A DNA stretch of 32,913 nucleotides from an uncultured Muribaculaceae bacterium (GTDB taxonomy: Bacteria; Bacteroidota; Bacteroidia; Bacteroidales; Muribaculaceae): contig CAJOFH010000003.1 of the NCBI GenBank assembly GCA_905233845.1, positions 71,693 to 104,605 on the forward strand, in the 5' to 3' direction. Position numbers and translations under genes: made by a program. Of this stretch, positions 25,682-32,913 are shown piece after piece (the stretch's first letter is position 1; each line of letters begins with the position of its first letter). The notes beneath the pieces were generated by a model, which was not told the origin of the DNA, made no database searches, and saw only the letters and a program-made list of their open reading frames with translations.

Positions 25682-27013
25682 ATGAAACTCATTCAAACAA
25701 TAAAGAACATCTGGAAGATTGACGAACTGCGCCGACGTCTGGGAATAACATTCCTTTTCATCCTTATCTATCGATTTGGATGCTACGTCGTGTTGCCAGG
25801 TATTAACCCCGAAGCACTTCAAGCTCTCAAGAAGTTCACCGATAGTGGACTTATGCAGCTCCTCGATATGTTCTCGGGTGGTGCCTTCTCGCAGGCTTCT
25901 ATCTTCGCGCTGGGTATCATGCCCTACATCACCGCTTCTATCGTTATTCAGCTTCTGGGTATGGTTATGCCTAGCTTCCAGAAGATGCAGCGTGAGGGTG
26001 AGAGTGGACGCATGAAGCTCAACCAGTACACTCGTTACCTAACAGTGCTCATCCTCCTCGTTCAGGCTCCTGCCTACCTTATTAACCTCAGGGTTCAGGT
26101 ACAAAGCGCTGGTGGACAAGTTGAGATGGGACCTTGGACTATGTTCTACTTGACAATTGTACTCACCGCTGGTGCCATGTTCATTATGTGGCTCGGTGAG
26201 AAGATTACCGACAAGGGCATTGGTAACGGTATTTCTATGATCATCCTCGTGGGTATCATCGCACGCCTCCCGGGAGCTTTCATCCAGGAGTTCGTGGGAC
26301 GTTTAACCAACGCACAGGGTGGACTCATCATGTTCCTCGTTGAGATTATCGTACTCTTCGCTGTGACAGCTGGTGCCGTAATGCTCACCCAGGGAACACG
26401 CAAGGTGCCTGTTCAGTATGCCAAGCGCATCGTGGGCAACAAGCAATATGGTGGCGCTCGTCAGTACATCCCTCTCAAGGTGAATGCTGCTAACGTAATG
26501 CCTATCATCTTTGCTCAGGCGCTCATGTTTATCCCTATCACCATTGCCGGATTCGGAGCAAGCAAGTCAGGCTTCCTCGGAGGTGTGGCACGCGTGTTTG
26601 GTGATATGAACGGATTCTGGTACAACCTCGTCTACTTCTTGCTCATTGTTGCTTTCACCTATTTCTACACCGCCATCACAGTGCGACCCACTCAGATGGC
26701 CGAGGAAATGAAGAAGAACAGCGGCTTTATCCCAGGCATCAAGCCTGGCAAGAAGACTGCCGAGTATCTCGACTCTATCATGTCGCGCATCACTTTGCCA
26801 GGTTCTATCTTCCTCGGCATCGTGGCTATTCTTCCAGCTTTCGCAAGACTGTTTGGAGTTAACCAGAACTTCGCGCAATTCTTTGGTGGCACTTCGTTGC
26901 TCATCACCGTGGGTGTTGTGCTCGACACGCTGCAGCAAATCGAGACTCACTTGCGCATGCACCACTATGATGGTCTCATGAAGAGTGGTAAAATCAAGGG
27001 ACGCGCTTCCTGA
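25682..27013 (+). CDS. secY: Protein translocase subunit SecY
   Basis: This 443-aa inner-membrane channel of the Sec translocon exports signal-peptide proteins and inserts membrane proteins. About ten hydrophobic segments are visible, the first near residues 20-40 (LGITFLFILIYRFGCYVVLPGI). The plug region GGAFSQASIFALGIMPYITASIV and the cytoplasmic loop GTRKVPVQYAKR are typical. It ends the spc part of the locus, and map follows after 46 bases. Confidence 0.98.
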   Translation: MKLIQTIKNIWKIDELRRRLGITFLFILIYRFGCYVVLPGINPEALQALKKFTDSGLMQLLDMFSGGAFSQASIFALGIMPYITASIVIQLLGMVMPSFQKMQREGESGRMKLNQYTRYLTVLILLVQAPAYLINLRVQVQSAGGQVEMGPWTMFYLTIVLTAGAMFIMWLGEKITDKGIGNGISMIILVGIIARLPGAFIQEFVGRLTNAQGGLIMFLVEIIVLFAVTAGAVMLTQGTRKVPVQYAKRIVGNKQYGGARQYIPLKVNAANVMPIIFAQALMFIPITIAGFGASKSGFLGGVARVFGDMNGFWYNLVYFLLIVAFTYFYTAITVRPTQMAEEMKKNSGFIPGIKPGKKTAEYLDSIMSRITLPGSIFLGIVAILPAFARLFGVNQNFAQFFGGTSLLITVGVVLDTLQQIETHLRMHHYDGLMKSGKIKGRAS

Positions 27014-27059
27014 AAAAGCAATAGCGCGGTAACATTGGTTTTTAATTGAAGGTTGTGAT

Positions 27060-27845
27060 ATGATTTATCTCAAAACCGAAGAACAAATAGAGAAACTAAG
27101 GGAAGCTGACCTCGTGGTGGCGCGCACGCTTGGGGAACTCGCCAAGTGGGTCGCCCCCGGGATCACAACCCGTAAGCTCGACCAGATTGCCGATGAGTAT
27201 ATCCGCTCCGAAGGATGCACTCCTGGTTTTCTCGGGCTTTACGGATATCCCGCTTCGGTTTGCATCTCGGTCAACGAGGTCGTTGTGCATGGGATACCTT
27301 CAGGTTATGTGCTCCAAGAGGGTGACATCGTCTCTATCGACTGCGGAGCTGTCACTAAGGACGGATACAATGGAGACTCCTGCTACACTTTCTGTGTGGG
27401 CGAGGTCAGAGAAGAAGTGAAAAACCTTCTCCGCACTACTAAAGAATCGCTCTACGAGGGTATTAAACAGGCCATTCCAGGAAACCGTATCGGTGACATC
27501 GGACACGCAGTGCAGCAATACTGCGAGAAAAGAGGCTACTCGGTTGTGAGAGAGATGTGCGGGCATGGTGTGGGACTTAAACTTCACGAAGACCCCGATG
27601 TGCCCAACTATGGACGACGTGGAACGGGACCGCTCATCAAGAATGGTATGACTATCGCTATTGAGCCCATGATTAATTTGGGAAGCAAGAACATAGTCAT
27701 CGAGCGTGATGGATGGACTACCCGCACACGTGACAACAAGCCTTCGGCTCACTTCGAGCACTCAGTCGCCATCCACAATGGCAAAGCCGATATTCTTTCT
27801 TCCTTCAAGTACATTGAGGAAGTGCTAGGAGATAGATTCATTTAA
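27060..27845 (+). CDS. map: Methionine aminopeptidase (type I)
   Basis: This 261-aa cytosolic metalloenzyme removes the initiator methionine from nascent proteins. All metal ligands are visible: Asp94 and Asp106, His169 in CGHGVGLKLHE, Glu202 in AIEPMI and Glu233 in FEHSVAI; the substrate His78 lies in VVHGIP. Length is typical for type Ia. No adk gene separates it from secY, and infA follows after 37 bases. Confidence 0.97.
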   Translation: MIYLKTEEQIEKLREADLVVARTLGELAKWVAPGITTRKLDQIADEYIRSEGCTPGFLGLYGYPASVCISVNEVVVHGIPSGYVLQEGDIVSIDCGAVTKDGYNGDSCYTFCVGEVREEVKNLLRTTKESLYEGIKQAIPGNRIGDIGHAVQQYCEKRGYSVVREMCGHGVGLKLHEDPDVPNYGRRGTGPLIKNGMTIAIEPMINLGSKNIVIERDGWTTRTRDNKPSAHFEHSVAIHNGKADILSSFKYIEEVLGDRFI

Positions 27846-27882
27846 TTCATAACTTCACTCTTAAATTAATTAAACACATTTT

Positions 27883-28101
27883 ATGGCTAAACAAAATGCT
27901 ATCGAACTGGACGGAACCATCGTGGAGGCACTCTCCAATGCAATGTTCCGTGTAGAGCTGGAAAACGGTCATCAAATCACCGCGCACATCTCTGGTAAGA
28001 TGAGAATGCACTACATTAAAATCTTGCCAGGTGACAAGGTGAGGGTCGAAATGTCTCCCTACGATCTTACCAAGGGAAGAATTGCTTTTAGATACAAATA
28101 A
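27883..28101 (+). CDS. infA: Translation initiation factor IF-1
   Basis: This 72-aa OB-fold protein blocks the 30S A site during initiation. The sequence [22 protein letters not shown], then [29 protein letters not shown], is canonical. It sits between map and rpmJ as in many bacteria. Confidence 0.97.
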   Translation: MAKQNAIELDGTIVEALSNAMFRVELENGHQITAHISGKMRMHYIKILPGDKVRVEMSPYDLTKGRIAFRYK

Positions 28102-28134
28102 TTTAGATTCATACATTCAACTTACAATACTACT

Positions 28135-28251
28135 ATGAAAGTAAGAGCTTCTATAAAAAAACGCAGTGACGACTGCAAAATCGTGCGTCGCAAAGGGCGT
28201 TTATACGTGATATGCAAGAAAAATCCTAAATTCAAGCAACGTCAAGGATAA
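28135..28251 (+). CDS. rpmJ: 50S ribosomal protein L36 (zinc-ligand-poor form)
   Basis: This 38-aa protein opens [20 protein letters not shown] and ends NPKFKQRQG. The zinc ribbon of classic L36 (Cys11, Cys14, Cys27, His32) is only half kept: Cys14 and Cys27 remain, but position 11 is Ser and the histidine position is Phe. Zinc binding is therefore unlikely. The gene is short but its position between infA and rpsM is canonical. Confidence 0.95.
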   Translation: MKVRASIKKRSDDCKIVRRKGRLYVICKKNPKFKQRQG

Positions 28252-28258
28252 TTTTTAT

Positions 28259-28266
28259 TAATTTTG
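28259..28266 (+). promoter_or_regulatory. Possible internal -7 promoter element before rpsM
   Basis: TAATTTTG, followed by CAC, fits TAnnTTTG 23 bases upstream of the rpsM ATG. No TTTG lies at the expected -33 position, only AT-rich coding sequence of rpmJ, so this is weak. It would give the alpha cluster its own promoter. Confidence 0.3.
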
Positions 28267-28288
28267 CACAAAATTTCAGTTTTATAAT

Positions 28289-28669
28289 ATGGCAATAAGA
28301 ATTGTGGGCGTTGACCTGCCCCAAAATAAGAGAGGTGTTATCGCTCTCACCTACATCTACGGCATTGGACGCAGCTCTGCTGCTAAGATTCTTGCCGAAG
28401 CTGGAGTAAGCGAAGATACTAAGGTCAAAGATTGGACCGACGCCGAGGCTGCCAAGGTGCGCGAAGTGATCGGTGAGAACTACAAGGTCGAAGGTGACCT
28501 GCGTAGCGAAGTACAAATGAACATCAAGCGACTCATGGACATCGGTTGCTACCGTGGCATTCGTCATCGTAATGGACTCCCAGTACGCGGACAAAGCACT
28601 AAGAACAATGCACGCACTCGCAAGGGTCGCAAGAAAACTGTTGCTAACAAGAAGAAAGCTACTAAATAA
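28289..28669 (+). CDS. rpsM: 30S ribosomal protein S13
   Basis: This 126-aa protein of the 30S head contacts S19 and the P-site tRNA. It opens [20 protein letters not shown], has the helix-hairpin segment [12 protein letters not shown], and ends [18 protein letters not shown] plus a Lys-rich tail. It is first in the alpha-type group rpsM-rpsK-rpsD-rpoA-rplQ. Confidence 0.98.
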   Translation: MAIRIVGVDLPQNKRGVIALTYIYGIGRSSAAKILAEAGVSEDTKVKDWTDAEAAKVREVIGENYKVEGDLRSEVQMNIKRLMDIGCYRGIRHRNGLPVRGQSTKNNARTRKGRKKTVANKKKATK

Positions 28670-28678
28670 TTTTGAAGT

Positions 28679-29068
28679 ATGGCAAAGAAAACAGTCGCAG
28701 CTAAGAAGAGAGTTGTTAAAGTTGACGGTGTGGGACAACTTCACGTCCACTCTTCGTTTAACAACATTATTGTGTGCCTCGCTAATGGTGAGGGACAGGT
28801 TATTTCATGGTCTTCGGCAGGCAAGATGGGCTTCCGTGGTTCTAAGAAGAACACTCCTTACGCAGCCCAAATGGCAGCCCAAGATTGTGCTAAGGTGGCC
28901 TACGACCTTGGTCTTCGCAAAGTGAAGGCTTATGTAAAAGGCCCAGGTAACGGACGCGAATCGGCTATCCGTACCATCCACGGTGCTGGCATCGCTGTAA
29001 CCGAGATTATCGACGTTACTCCACTGCCACACAACGGATGTCGTCCTCCTAAGAGAAGAAGAGTTTAA
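28679..29068 (+). CDS. rpsK: 30S ribosomal protein S11
   Basis: This 129-aa protein of the 30S platform has [21 protein letters not shown] (about residues 20-40) and the signature end [18 protein letters not shown]. It is 9 bases after rpsM. A 159-base gap follows before rpsD. Confidence 0.98.
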   Translation: MAKKTVAAKKRVVKVDGVGQLHVHSSFNNIIVCLANGEGQVISWSSAGKMGFRGSKKNTPYAAQMAAQDCAKVAYDLGLRKVKAYVKGPGNGRESAIRTIHGAGIAVTEIIDVTPLPHNGCRPPKRRRV

Positions 29069-29227
29069 TACTTTTTTCTACTCAGTTTTTATTAATCATT
29101 TTTTTTCGCGAATCTCTGTCAGTGATTGGATTGCATCTTTGATATTAACAACCTCTCTGCAATCGCGGCTGCACTGAAGCGATTCTGCATCCAAAAAGTA
29201 ACTTCTTAATTTTTTAAAACAAGTAAA
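29069..29227 (+). promoter_or_regulatory. Long structured spacer before rpsD (candidate S4 leader)
   Basis: This 159-base gap starts with T-runs (29073-29106), then holds a potential stem GATTGCA (29129-29135) with TGCAATC (29158-29164). A competing downstream partner TGCATCC (29187-29193) also matches GGATTGCA imperfectly. It contains no start-to-stop frame and no full promoter (CATCTTTG near 29134 is one base off). S4 is an autoregulator in other bacteria, so a leader is plausible from position only. Confidence 0.4.
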
Positions 29228-29833
29228 ATGGCTAGATATACCGGTCCAAAATCAAAAATCGCACGAAAGTTTGGCGAACCAATCTTCGGAGAAGACAAAG
29301 TTCTTGCTAAGAGGACTAATCCTCCAGGCCAGCATGGTGCCAACAGGAGAAGGAAACTCTCAGAGTACGGTACTCAGCTTCGCGAAAAACAAAAAGCTAA
29401 ATACACTTACGGTGTACTTGAGCGCCAGTTCCGTAACCTTTTCGATAAAGCTTCACGCTCTAAGGGCGTTACTGGTGAGGTGCTGCTGCAATTGCTCGAG
29501 GCTCGCCTTGACAACGTAGTTTACCGCCTCGGTATCGCTAAGACTAGAGCAGCTGCTCGTCAGCTCGTGCTCCATCGTCACATCACCGTTAACGGTAATG
29601 TAGTTAACATTCCTTCTTACTCAGTTACTCCTGGAGAGTTGGTAGCAGTAAGAGAGAAATCAAAATCTCTCGAAGTTGTACAAGACTCACTTGCTGGATT
29701 CAACCACAGCAAGTATCCTTGGATTGAATGGGACGAGAGCGTAAAGGGTGGTAAGATGATTAATCTTCCACAGCGCGAAGATATTCCCGAGAACATCAAG
29801 GAGCAATTGATTGTTGAGTTGTATTCTAAATAA
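29228..29833 (+). CDS. rpsD: 30S ribosomal protein S4 (zinc-free type)
   Basis: This 201-aa primary 16S binder and fidelity protein opens [21 protein letters not shown] and has no zinc-binding cysteines. It carries a conserved S4 RNA-binding domain ([20 protein letters not shown], about residues 90-109, then [13 protein letters not shown]). It follows the 159-base structured spacer and ends 12 bases before rpoA. Confidence 0.98.
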   Translation: MARYTGPKSKIARKFGEPIFGEDKVLAKRTNPPGQHGANRRRKLSEYGTQLREKQKAKYTYGVLERQFRNLFDKASRSKGVTGEVLLQLLEARLDNVVYRLGIAKTRAAARQLVLHRHITVNGNVVNIPSYSVTPGELVAVREKSKSLEVVQDSLAGFNHSKYPWIEWDESVKGGKMINLPQREDIPENIKEQLIVELYSK

Positions 29834-29845
29834 ATCATAACATCC

Positions 29846-30838
29846 ATGGCTATTTTAGCATTTCAGAAACCAGAAAAAGTCTTGATGCTCGAGGCCGACA
29901 ACCACTTCGGCAAGTTTGAGTTTAGACCACTCGAGCCAGGTTACGGAGTAACTGTGGGCAATGCATTGAGACGTATCTTGCTCTCTTCGCTCGAGGGATT
30001 TGCTATTTGCAACATCCGTATCGATGGAGTAAAGCATGAGTTCGCAACTATACCAGGCGTCAAGGAAGACGTCACTAACGTAATCCTTAACCTGAAAAAG
30101 GTGCGCCTTAAGCAAGTGGTTGCTGAAACCGAAACCGAGAAAGCTACTATCAAGGTTGCAGGGCAGGATGTTTTCCACGCTGGTGATATTGGCAAGGTGC
30201 TCAACGGATTTGAGGTACTCAACCCTGATCTCGTGATTTGTAACCTTGACGCTAAAGCAAGCTTCCAACTCGACATTACTATTAACAAGGGTAGGGGATA
30301 CGTTCAGGCCGAGGAAAACCGAAGCAACAACGACCCAATAGACGTGATTGCTATTGATTCAATCTACACTCCTATTGTTAATGTGAAATATGCTGTCGAG
30401 AACTATCGCGTGGAACAAAAAACCGACTATGAGAAACTGGTGCTCGAAATCACTACCGATGGCTCGATTCACCCAAAAGACGCATTGAAAGAAGCTGCGA
30501 GAATTCTTATTCAGCACTTTATGCTGTTCTCCGACGAGAAAATTGCACTCGATGCAAGTGAAAATGATGCCAACGAAGAGTTTGATGAGGAAGTACTACA
30601 CATGCGACAGCTGCTTAAAACTAAGCTCGTCGATATGCAACTTTCTGTCAGAGCGCTCAACTGCCTCAAGTCGGCCGAAGTGGAAACTCTTGGTGATCTT
30701 GTTAAGTATAACAAGACTGACCTGCTCAAGTTCCGTAACTTCGGAAAGAAGTCGCTCTCCGAGCTCGAAGAGCTGCTCTCAAGCAATGGCCTCAACTTTG
30801 GCATGGATATTTCAAAATATAAATTAGATAAAGAGTAA
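29846..30838 (+). CDS. rpoA: RNA polymerase subunit alpha
   Basis: This 330-aa protein has the N-terminal dimerisation domain (about 1-235; [20 protein letters not shown] is the family hallmark) that scaffolds beta and beta'. A linker rich in acidic residues follows ([11 protein letters not shown]), then the C-terminal DNA-binding domain (about 260-325; [20 protein letters not shown] and [13 protein letters not shown]). It lies between rpsD and rplQ in the usual order. Confidence 0.98.
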   Translation: MAILAFQKPEKVLMLEADNHFGKFEFRPLEPGYGVTVGNALRRILLSSLEGFAICNIRIDGVKHEFATIPGVKEDVTNVILNLKKVRLKQVVAETETEKATIKVAGQDVFHAGDIGKVLNGFEVLNPDLVICNLDAKASFQLDITINKGRGYVQAEENRSNNDPIDVIAIDSIYTPIVNVKYAVENYRVEQKTDYEKLVLEITTDGSIHPKDALKEAARILIQHFMLFSDEKIALDASENDANEEFDEEVLHMRQLLKTKLVDMQLSVRALNCLKSAEVETLGDLVKYNKTDLLKFRNFGKKSLSELEELLSSNGLNFGMDISKYKLDKE

Positions 30839-30843
30839 TAACG

Positions 30844-31323
30844 ATGAGACACAATAAGAAATTCAATCACTTAAGCCGTAAGAAAGGACATCGCGACGCG
30901 ATGCTGGCCAACATGACCATCTCTTTGATCATGCACAAGAGAATTTTCACTACTCTTGCTAAGGCCAAGGCACTCCGTGTTTACGCCGAGCCCATTATCA
31001 ACCGTGCTAAGAAAGACGATACCGCTTCACGTCGTGTCGTTTTCAGCTATCTGCAGAACAAGCAGGCCGTTAGCATTCTCTTCAACGAAATCGCTCAAAA
31101 GATTGCTGACCGCCCAGGTGGTTACACTCGCATCCTCAAGATGGGCAACCGTCTCGGTGACAACGCCAAGACTTGCTTCATCGAGCTTGTAGACTACAAC
31201 GAGGCTCTTCTCAGCGAGAAGAAAGAGACCGCTAAGAAGGCTACTCGTCGCAGCCGCCGCTCAGGCAAGAAGGCCACCGCTCCTGCTCAGGAAGAGGCTT
31301 CTGCACAAGAAGCTGCTGAGTAA
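30844..31323 (+). CDS. rplQ: 50S ribosomal protein L17 with basic/Ala-rich C-terminal tail
   Basis: This 159-aa protein opens [20 protein letters not shown] and has the [22 protein letters not shown] core. The last 40 or so residues are a low-complexity Lys/Arg then Ala/Glu tail, longer than the roughly 127 residues of E. coli L17. It is the last gene of the locus, 5 bases after rpoA, followed by stacked hairpins. Confidence 0.97.
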   Translation: MRHNKKFNHLSRKKGHRDAMLANMTISLIMHKRIFTTLAKAKALRVYAEPIINRAKKDDTASRRVVFSYLQNKQAVSILFNEIAQKIADRPGGYTRILKMGNRLGDNAKTCFIELVDYNEALLSEKKETAKKATRRSRRSGKKATAPAQEEASAQEAAE

Positions 31324-31346
31324 TCACACTCTTAATGCGACATTTA

Positions 31347-31365
31347 GTGGCTTAAGCTTAGCCAC
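31347..31365 (+). terminator. First hairpin after rplQ
   Basis: GTGGCT (31347-31352) pairs with AGCCAC (31360-31365) around TAAGCTT. It has no T-run. It is the first of three consecutive stems between the convergent rplQ and DUF1460 genes. Confidence 0.45.
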
Positions 31366-31375
31366 ACAACCTAAT

Positions 31376-31414
31376 ATAAATCAACGGCATCCCAATGGGG
31401 TGCCGTTGATTTAT
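31376..31414. terminator. Strong bidirectional terminator hairpin between rplQ and the DUF1460 gene
   Basis: An 18-bp stem (31376-31393 with 31397-31414, one T-G wobble) has an AAT loop. The outer part is ATAAATCAACGGCA/TGCCGTTGATTTAT, so both strands end in T-rich sequence. This suits termination of both convergent transcripts. Confidence 0.75.
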
Positions 31415-31420
31415 AATTCC

Positions 31421-31457
31421 TTAAACCCGAATCGGCCTAATGACCGATTTGGGTTTA
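31421..31457. terminator. Third hairpin between rplQ and the DUF1460 gene
   Basis: TTAAACCCGAATCGG (31421-31435) pairs with CCGATTTGGGTTTAA (31443-31457), with one wobble and an 8-base loop. It lies 19 bases after the end of the DUF1460 frame as read on the minus strand, so it may be that gene's own terminator. Confidence 0.65.
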
Positions 31458-31476
31458 ACTTCATGCTATTTTACAA

Positions 31477-32484
31477 TCAAGGTTTCATCCTGAAAATCCT
31501 CACTCCCACACAACTCTCACGGGGAGCAAGATGGGTTTTCAAGTCTACCTTCTCGAGCATCACCTTTTTCCCTATCGACGAAGCGTCAAGCAATACAGGA
31601 TTGCCTTTGGAGTCTATGTCAATAATGCCAAGATGCGACAAGTCAAGCCCGTTCATAGTGGTCACCAAGCCCACAAAATCACCACGCTTAACGACTTTTT
31701 TCACATCAGCCGAATTGAGATTAGCTTTCTTAATATAAGGGAAGTGATGATTGCGATAGCCCGACTCAATCTTCTGTATCTTTTTATATATAGAATCACT
31801 TGACAGTGAGCTGTAAGAACTTCGGTGGGTGGTCATATAATTTAGAGTTACAACCTTATCGCTATGACAGGCTATGCTGTCAGTCACATCAACGATGTTG
31901 CCACGCTTGCTGTTGTCTATAATCCAGTCGCTCATGTAGTGGAGGCGGGTGGAGTAGTCGCCCATATTGCCACCACGATAGCGAAGGTTCTCAAGATTGC
32001 GGGCATAGTCTCGCCACGATGTGCTGCCATTGAGTGTGGTGCGAGCAAGAGCATAGAGCGTTTCGACAAATGTTGTGCAGTCAAGCTGATGAATATTGAT
32101 TGTCAGCATCTCGTTCGGACCCTCAAGTGTGTGAGCCACGTATGGCGTGCCTAAAAGCTTGCCGGCGTAGTAGTACACTAACCCATTAGCGTCCTTTGGA
32201 CCTTTGTTCAGTCCCATATTTAACAATTGGGTGATTTTTGTAGTGTCTTTGTCACAATGAAAACGCATCTTTACACCAACTATCGAGGCTACAATAGCAC
32301 TATCCTGCACATTCTTCAAACTGTCAATGGTATGCGCAGCAGTGTTATCAGAGCAGGATACATTTTTGTTTGGTACGATGATTTCGGTCCTGGAACAATC
32401 TGGTCGAGGTGGGACTGGTTGCTTATTCTGACCACAACTCGACAGCCATAGAGACACAAATAACAACAATATAATATTTCTCAT
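31477..32484 (-). CDS. DUF1460 lipoprotein, predicted N-acetylmuramoyl-L-alanine amidase-like
   Basis: This is a 335-aa protein from ATG 32484 (MRNIILLLFVSLWLSSCG, lipid Cys17). In-frame ATGs at 32490 and 32496 are possible alternatives. The DUF1460 domain has an NlpC/P60-like dyad: probable nucleophile Cys136 in LDCTTFVET and His284 in LDLSHLGI, with LLGTPYVAHTLEG before the cysteine. Members of this family cleave cell-wall peptides, acting as amidases in peptidoglycan recycling in Bacteroides-type bacteria. Lipidation places it in the periplasm or on the outer membrane. It is a single gene with its own consensus promoter, convergent with rplQ. Confidence 0.88.
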   Translation of the reverse strand: MRNIILLLFVSLWLSSCGQNKQPVPPRPDCSRTEIIVPNKNVSCSDNTAAHTIDSLKNVQDSAIVASIVGVKMRFHCDKDTTKITQLLNMGLNKGPKDANGLVYYYAGKLLGTPYVAHTLEGPNEMLTINIHQLDCTTFVETLYALARTTLNGSTSWRDYARNLENLRYRGGNMGDYSTRLHYMSDWIIDNSKRGNIVDVTDSIACHSDKVVTLNYMTTHRSSYSSLSSDSIYKKIQKIESGYRNHHFPYIKKANLNSADVKKVVKRGDFVGLVTTMNGLDLSHLGIIDIDSKGNPVLLDASSIGKKVMLEKVDLKTHLAPRESCVGVRIFRMKP

Positions 32485-32513
32485 TAACATAAGCATTAAA
32501 ATTATTTACGCAA

Positions 32514-32545
32514 CAAAAATAGCACAAATATCCTAAACAAACAAA
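32514..32545 (-). promoter_or_regulatory. Bacteroidota-type promoter of the DUF1460 gene
   Basis: On the minus strand, TTTG (32545-32542), a 20-base spacer and TATTTTTG (32521-32514) match the consensus. The start near 32507 gives a leader of about 10-23 bases depending on the start codon used. Confidence 0.7.
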
Positions 32546-32706
32546 CCTCCCACCATATTCTTTCAGCATCCTCTCACATCACATTAAAATAACGTTGTCT
32601 CATCACTCCACCATCACTACCTTCGCGACAAAAACAATACACCTTATTATATATAATATACCCGTCATGAACTACAATATTTTTTTTTCAAAAAGTGTCC
32701 CACACC

Positions 32707-32747
32707 ATCCTGGGGGTTGTCATTGTATTGCACCGCCGGCGCGGTGC
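32707..32747 (+). repeat. REP-like hairpin repeat, copy 1
   Basis: This 41-bp unit starts ATCCTGGG, contains TTGTCATTGTATT and ends in a perfect stem GCACCGC-CGGC-GCGGTGC. It is identical to the copy at 32806-32846 except for one base (GGGGG versus GGGAG). The copies are 99 bp apart. Confidence 0.85.
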
Positions 32748-32805
32748 TCAAGGAATCCAAATGTTGTACCGCGCGACCGTGGAGTTCGGCCCTTCCCGCA
32801 TCACA

Positions 32806-32846
32806 ATCCTGGGAGTTGTCATTGTATTGCACCGCCGGCGCGGTGC
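32806..32846 (+). repeat. REP-like hairpin repeat, copy 2
   Basis: This is the second copy of the 41-bp unit with the same orientation and the same GCACCGC/GCGGTGC stem. Conservation over the full unit, against unrelated flanks, shows it is a defined dispersed element. REP elements of this size are often maintained by RAYT transposases such as the one at 4613-5655; a link between the two is only a guess. Confidence 0.85.
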
Positions 32847-32913
32847 ACAATTTTCTCCTCCAAAAGTGTCCCGCTCCTGCCGAGTCGGCACGTGTGAGTC
32901 GCCCCGTCCTCTC

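Larger units (their letters stand above)
32546..32913. other. Gene-free end region with REP-like GC-rich repeats
   Basis: I see no credible gene here. The first half is AT-rich (TATATATAATATA near 32650). From about 32690 it becomes GC-rich with hairpin repeats: two 41-bp copies listed separately, a degenerate relative at 32765-32785 (TGTACCGCGCGACCGTG), AAAAGTGTCCC at about 32692 and again at about 32862, and a TGCCGA/TCGGCA stem near 32880. Short frames of repeated CxxAPPARC- or TAPAVQYN-like peptides are products of the repeat. Confidence 0.7.

Noticed and set aside
28252-28288. Definite separate promoter for the alpha ribosomal cluster
   Set aside because: Only a -7-like TAATTTTG is present with no -33 partner, so it is listed as a weak possibility only.
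32707-32846. CRISPR-like array
   Set aside because: There are only two copies, the unit is 41 bp with a 58-bp gap, a third copy is degenerate, and no cas genes are present. It fits REP-like elements better.
32595-32897. 100- and 61-codon frames with repeated CIAPPARC / TAPAVQYN peptides
   Set aside because: They only translate the REP-like repeats. No start context or conserved domain is visible.

Overview
The window is a chromosomal segment of a member of the Bacteroidota, most likely the order Bacteroidales. This rests on Bacteroidota-type promoters (TTTG, about 20 bp, TAnnTTTG), the near absence of Shine-Dalgarno sequences, an alt-GlmU protein, TlpA/DUF6029/Omp28-type envelope genes, dockerin-like C-termini on secreted proteins, and zinc-ligand-poor ribosomal proteins. 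A gut family such as Muribaculaceae or Prevotellaceae would fit, but the family is my guess.

Layout. (1) 1-8.1 kb, accessory and envelope genes: the tail of a dockerin-like secreted protein; a translationally coupled three-gene operon (TlpA-like thioredoxin, DUF6029-like barrel protein, Omp28-like lipoprotein) closed by a clear terminator; asd on the minus strand; a Y1/HUH (RAYT-like) transposase with an unusual C-terminal Rossmann-like domain, cut in two by a 56-bp perfect palindrome; a second dockerin-like secreted protein; and a small lipoprotein. (2) 8.1-12.8 kb: a patatin phospholipase with a predicted outer-membrane barrel; a GxxExxY protein bracketed by inverted and tandem repeats; an alt-GlmU-like sugar nucleotidyltransferase; and rfbC (dTDP-4-dehydrorhamnose 3,5-epimerase). 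(3) 12.9-31.3 kb: one co-directional translation locus, rpsL-rpsG-fusA, then the S10, spc and alpha clusters through rplQ, with secY, map, infA and rpoA embedded. No tuf follows fusA and no adk lies between secY and map. A strong promoter precedes rpsL, and three stacked hairpins follow rplQ. (4) 31.5-32.9 kb: a convergent DUF1460 amidase-like lipoprotein, then a gene-free end carrying REP-like GC-rich hairpin repeats.

How they work together. The 33 translation-locus genes make ribosomal proteins, elongation factor G, IF-1, the RNA polymerase alpha subunit, the SecY channel and the peptidase that trims nascent proteins. The flanking genes mostly serve the cell envelope: thiol chemistry, lipids, peptidoglycan, sugar nucleotides and secreted surface proteins. 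The most unusual signals are the palindrome-split transposase, whose frame is restored by precise removal of the palindrome; the repeat-flanked GxxExxY gene; and the non-coding stretches next to rpsL, rpsG and rpsD that could hold ribosomal-protein leaders.
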